Notes under the pieces: generated by a model
The model's database searches: none
What the model saw: only the letters and a program-made list of their open reading frames with translations
Told to the model about the DNA's origin: nothing
In this document: piece by piece, positions 6,198 through 6,662 of the stretch
Layout: each line of letters starts with the position of its first letter
Numbering within the stretch: position 1 is the first letter of the stretch
Made by a program: the position numbers and the translations under genes
Assembly: GCA_031288985.1 (NCBI GenBank)
Contig: JAITQH010000012.1
Location: forward strand, 1-6,662
Direction of reading: 5' to 3'
Length of the DNA: 6,662 nt
Source of the DNA: Candidatus Methanoplasma sp.
GTDB taxonomy: Archaea > Thermoplasmatota > Thermoplasmata > Methanomassiliicoccales > Methanomethylophilaceae

Positions 6198-6217
6198 CGC
6201 GCCCGCCAATCGGCGCG
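6198..6217 (+). promoter_or_regulatory. GC-rich dyad between TATA box and start codon of the TPR gene
   Basis: CGCGCC at 6198-6203 pairs with GGCGCG at 6212-6217 across an 8-base spacer, ending two bases before the ATG. If transcription starts at the ATG, this lies between the TATA box and the start site and would be an operator. In a readthrough transcript from the membrane protein gene it would instead form a hairpin hiding the start codon. It could also be a chance feature of GC-rich DNA. Confidence 0.35.
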
Positions 6218-6218
6218 C

Positions 6219-6602
6219 ATGAGTTCTCCCGCCGAAGAGGCCGTGAAGAAAGCGAACCGCCTGGCCGACGGGGGAGACGGCGAGGCCGCCGCCAAGGTCC
6301 TGGAGGAATATCTTTCCGGGGATCCGGACAACAGGGACGCCCGCCTCCTGCTGGCCCGGACGGCGGTGTACGTCCTGAAGGACGCCGACAGGGGGATAGC
6401 GCAGCTCGACATCATTCTTGAACGGCATCCCGACGATCCCGACGCGCTGAAAGCGCTTGCGACGGTCCTCATGAAGAAAAAGAAGAACAACAAGAGGGCC
6501 GACGAGTGTTACAGAAAGCTCACGGAGACATGCCCCGACGCGGAAGTGTACAACGCCTATGCGGTGTTCCTCAGGATGCAGATGCTTGACTTCCAAACCT
6601 AA
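6219..6602 (+). CDS. Small TPR-repeat protein
   Basis: A 127-residue, probably cytoplasmic protein made of helical tetratricopeptide-like repeats, which usually serve as protein-binding scaffolds. Three repeats of about 34 residues can be traced, at about 7-40, 41-74 and 75-108, with the typical A/L-rich helices and D-P or P-D turns (GDPDNRDARLLLA, HPDDPDALKALA, CPDAEVYNAYA). A fourth begins at about 106 but stops after its first helix. It contains no enzyme domain. A run of lysines (MKKKKNNKR) lies in repeat 3. There is no Shine-Dalgarno sequence; the ATG fits a leaderless start. The closeness to the membrane protein gene suggests a possible partnership. The sequence is strongly GC-rich (about 73% in a 60-base sample) compared with the preceding gene. 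Confidence 0.85.
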   Translation: MSSPAEEAVKKANRLADGGDGEAAAKVLEEYLSGDPDNRDARLLLARTAVYVLKDADRGIAQLDIILERHPDDPDALKALATVLMKKKKNNKRADECYRKLTETCPDAEVYNAYAVFLRMQMLDFQT

Positions 6603-6650
6603 ATCTTCGGATTGTGCAGGCTACGTGATTTCGATCGCGCCCGTCTAAGG

Positions 6651-6659
6651 TTTTTGTTT
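6651..6659 (+). terminator. T-rich tract, candidate terminator after the TPR gene
   Basis: TTTTTGTTT lies about 50 bases after the TPR stop codon, at the window end. Such T-rich tracts act as archaeal terminators without needing a hairpin. The following TTTATA could equally belong to the promoter of the next gene outside the window. Confidence 0.4.
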
Positions 6660-6662
6660 ATA

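Overview
The window reads as archaeal chromosome. The evidence is a beta subunit of phenylalanyl-tRNA synthetase of the short archaeal/eukaryotic type, a soluble class I HMG-CoA reductase (archaeal lipid synthesis), and TATA-like boxes centred about 25-27 bases before start codons with little or no 5' leader. A euryarchaeon of the Thermoplasmatota, perhaps Methanomassiliicoccales, fits the moderately high GC, the gene types and a DUF4143 ATPase. That placement is inference from style, not from a marker gene.

Layout. Bases 1-139 are AT-rich and hold a 20-base sequence repeated twice at a 33-base period. On the minus strand, 140-1342 encodes a complete AAA_14/DUF4143 ATPase. Its promoter carries two matching dyads, TGGATA-N6-TATCCA, exactly 40 bases apart, and the first abuts the TATA box. 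Bases 1428-1664 hold no convincing gene but contain a strong bulged hairpin. A tight minus-strand operon follows, transcribed from about 4943 down to 1665: HMG-CoA reductase (hmgA), then pheT after 4 bases, then a Bcp-type peroxiredoxin whose start overlaps the pheT stop by 1 base. Diverging from hmgA on the plus strand are an eight-helix membrane protein of unknown function (5055-6191) and a small TPR protein (6219-6602). The TPR gene appears to have its own promoter overlapping the stop codon of the membrane protein gene. A T-rich tract follows at the window end.

How it works together. hmgA makes mevalonate for isoprenoid ether lipids, pheT is half of a translation enzyme, and the peroxiredoxin removes peroxides. 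This looks like a housekeeping operon of unrelated functions tied by translational coupling. The ATPase is the only accessory-type gene and has its own apparently regulated promoter. The membrane and TPR genes could be related, but nothing in their sequences proves it.

I do not see a new multi-gene system such as a defence island, CRISPR array or mobile element. The most interesting signals are the twin operator-like dyads at the ATPase promoter, the structured intergenic segment at 1496-1540, the peroxiredoxin with an altered active-site motif, and the unidentified membrane protein.
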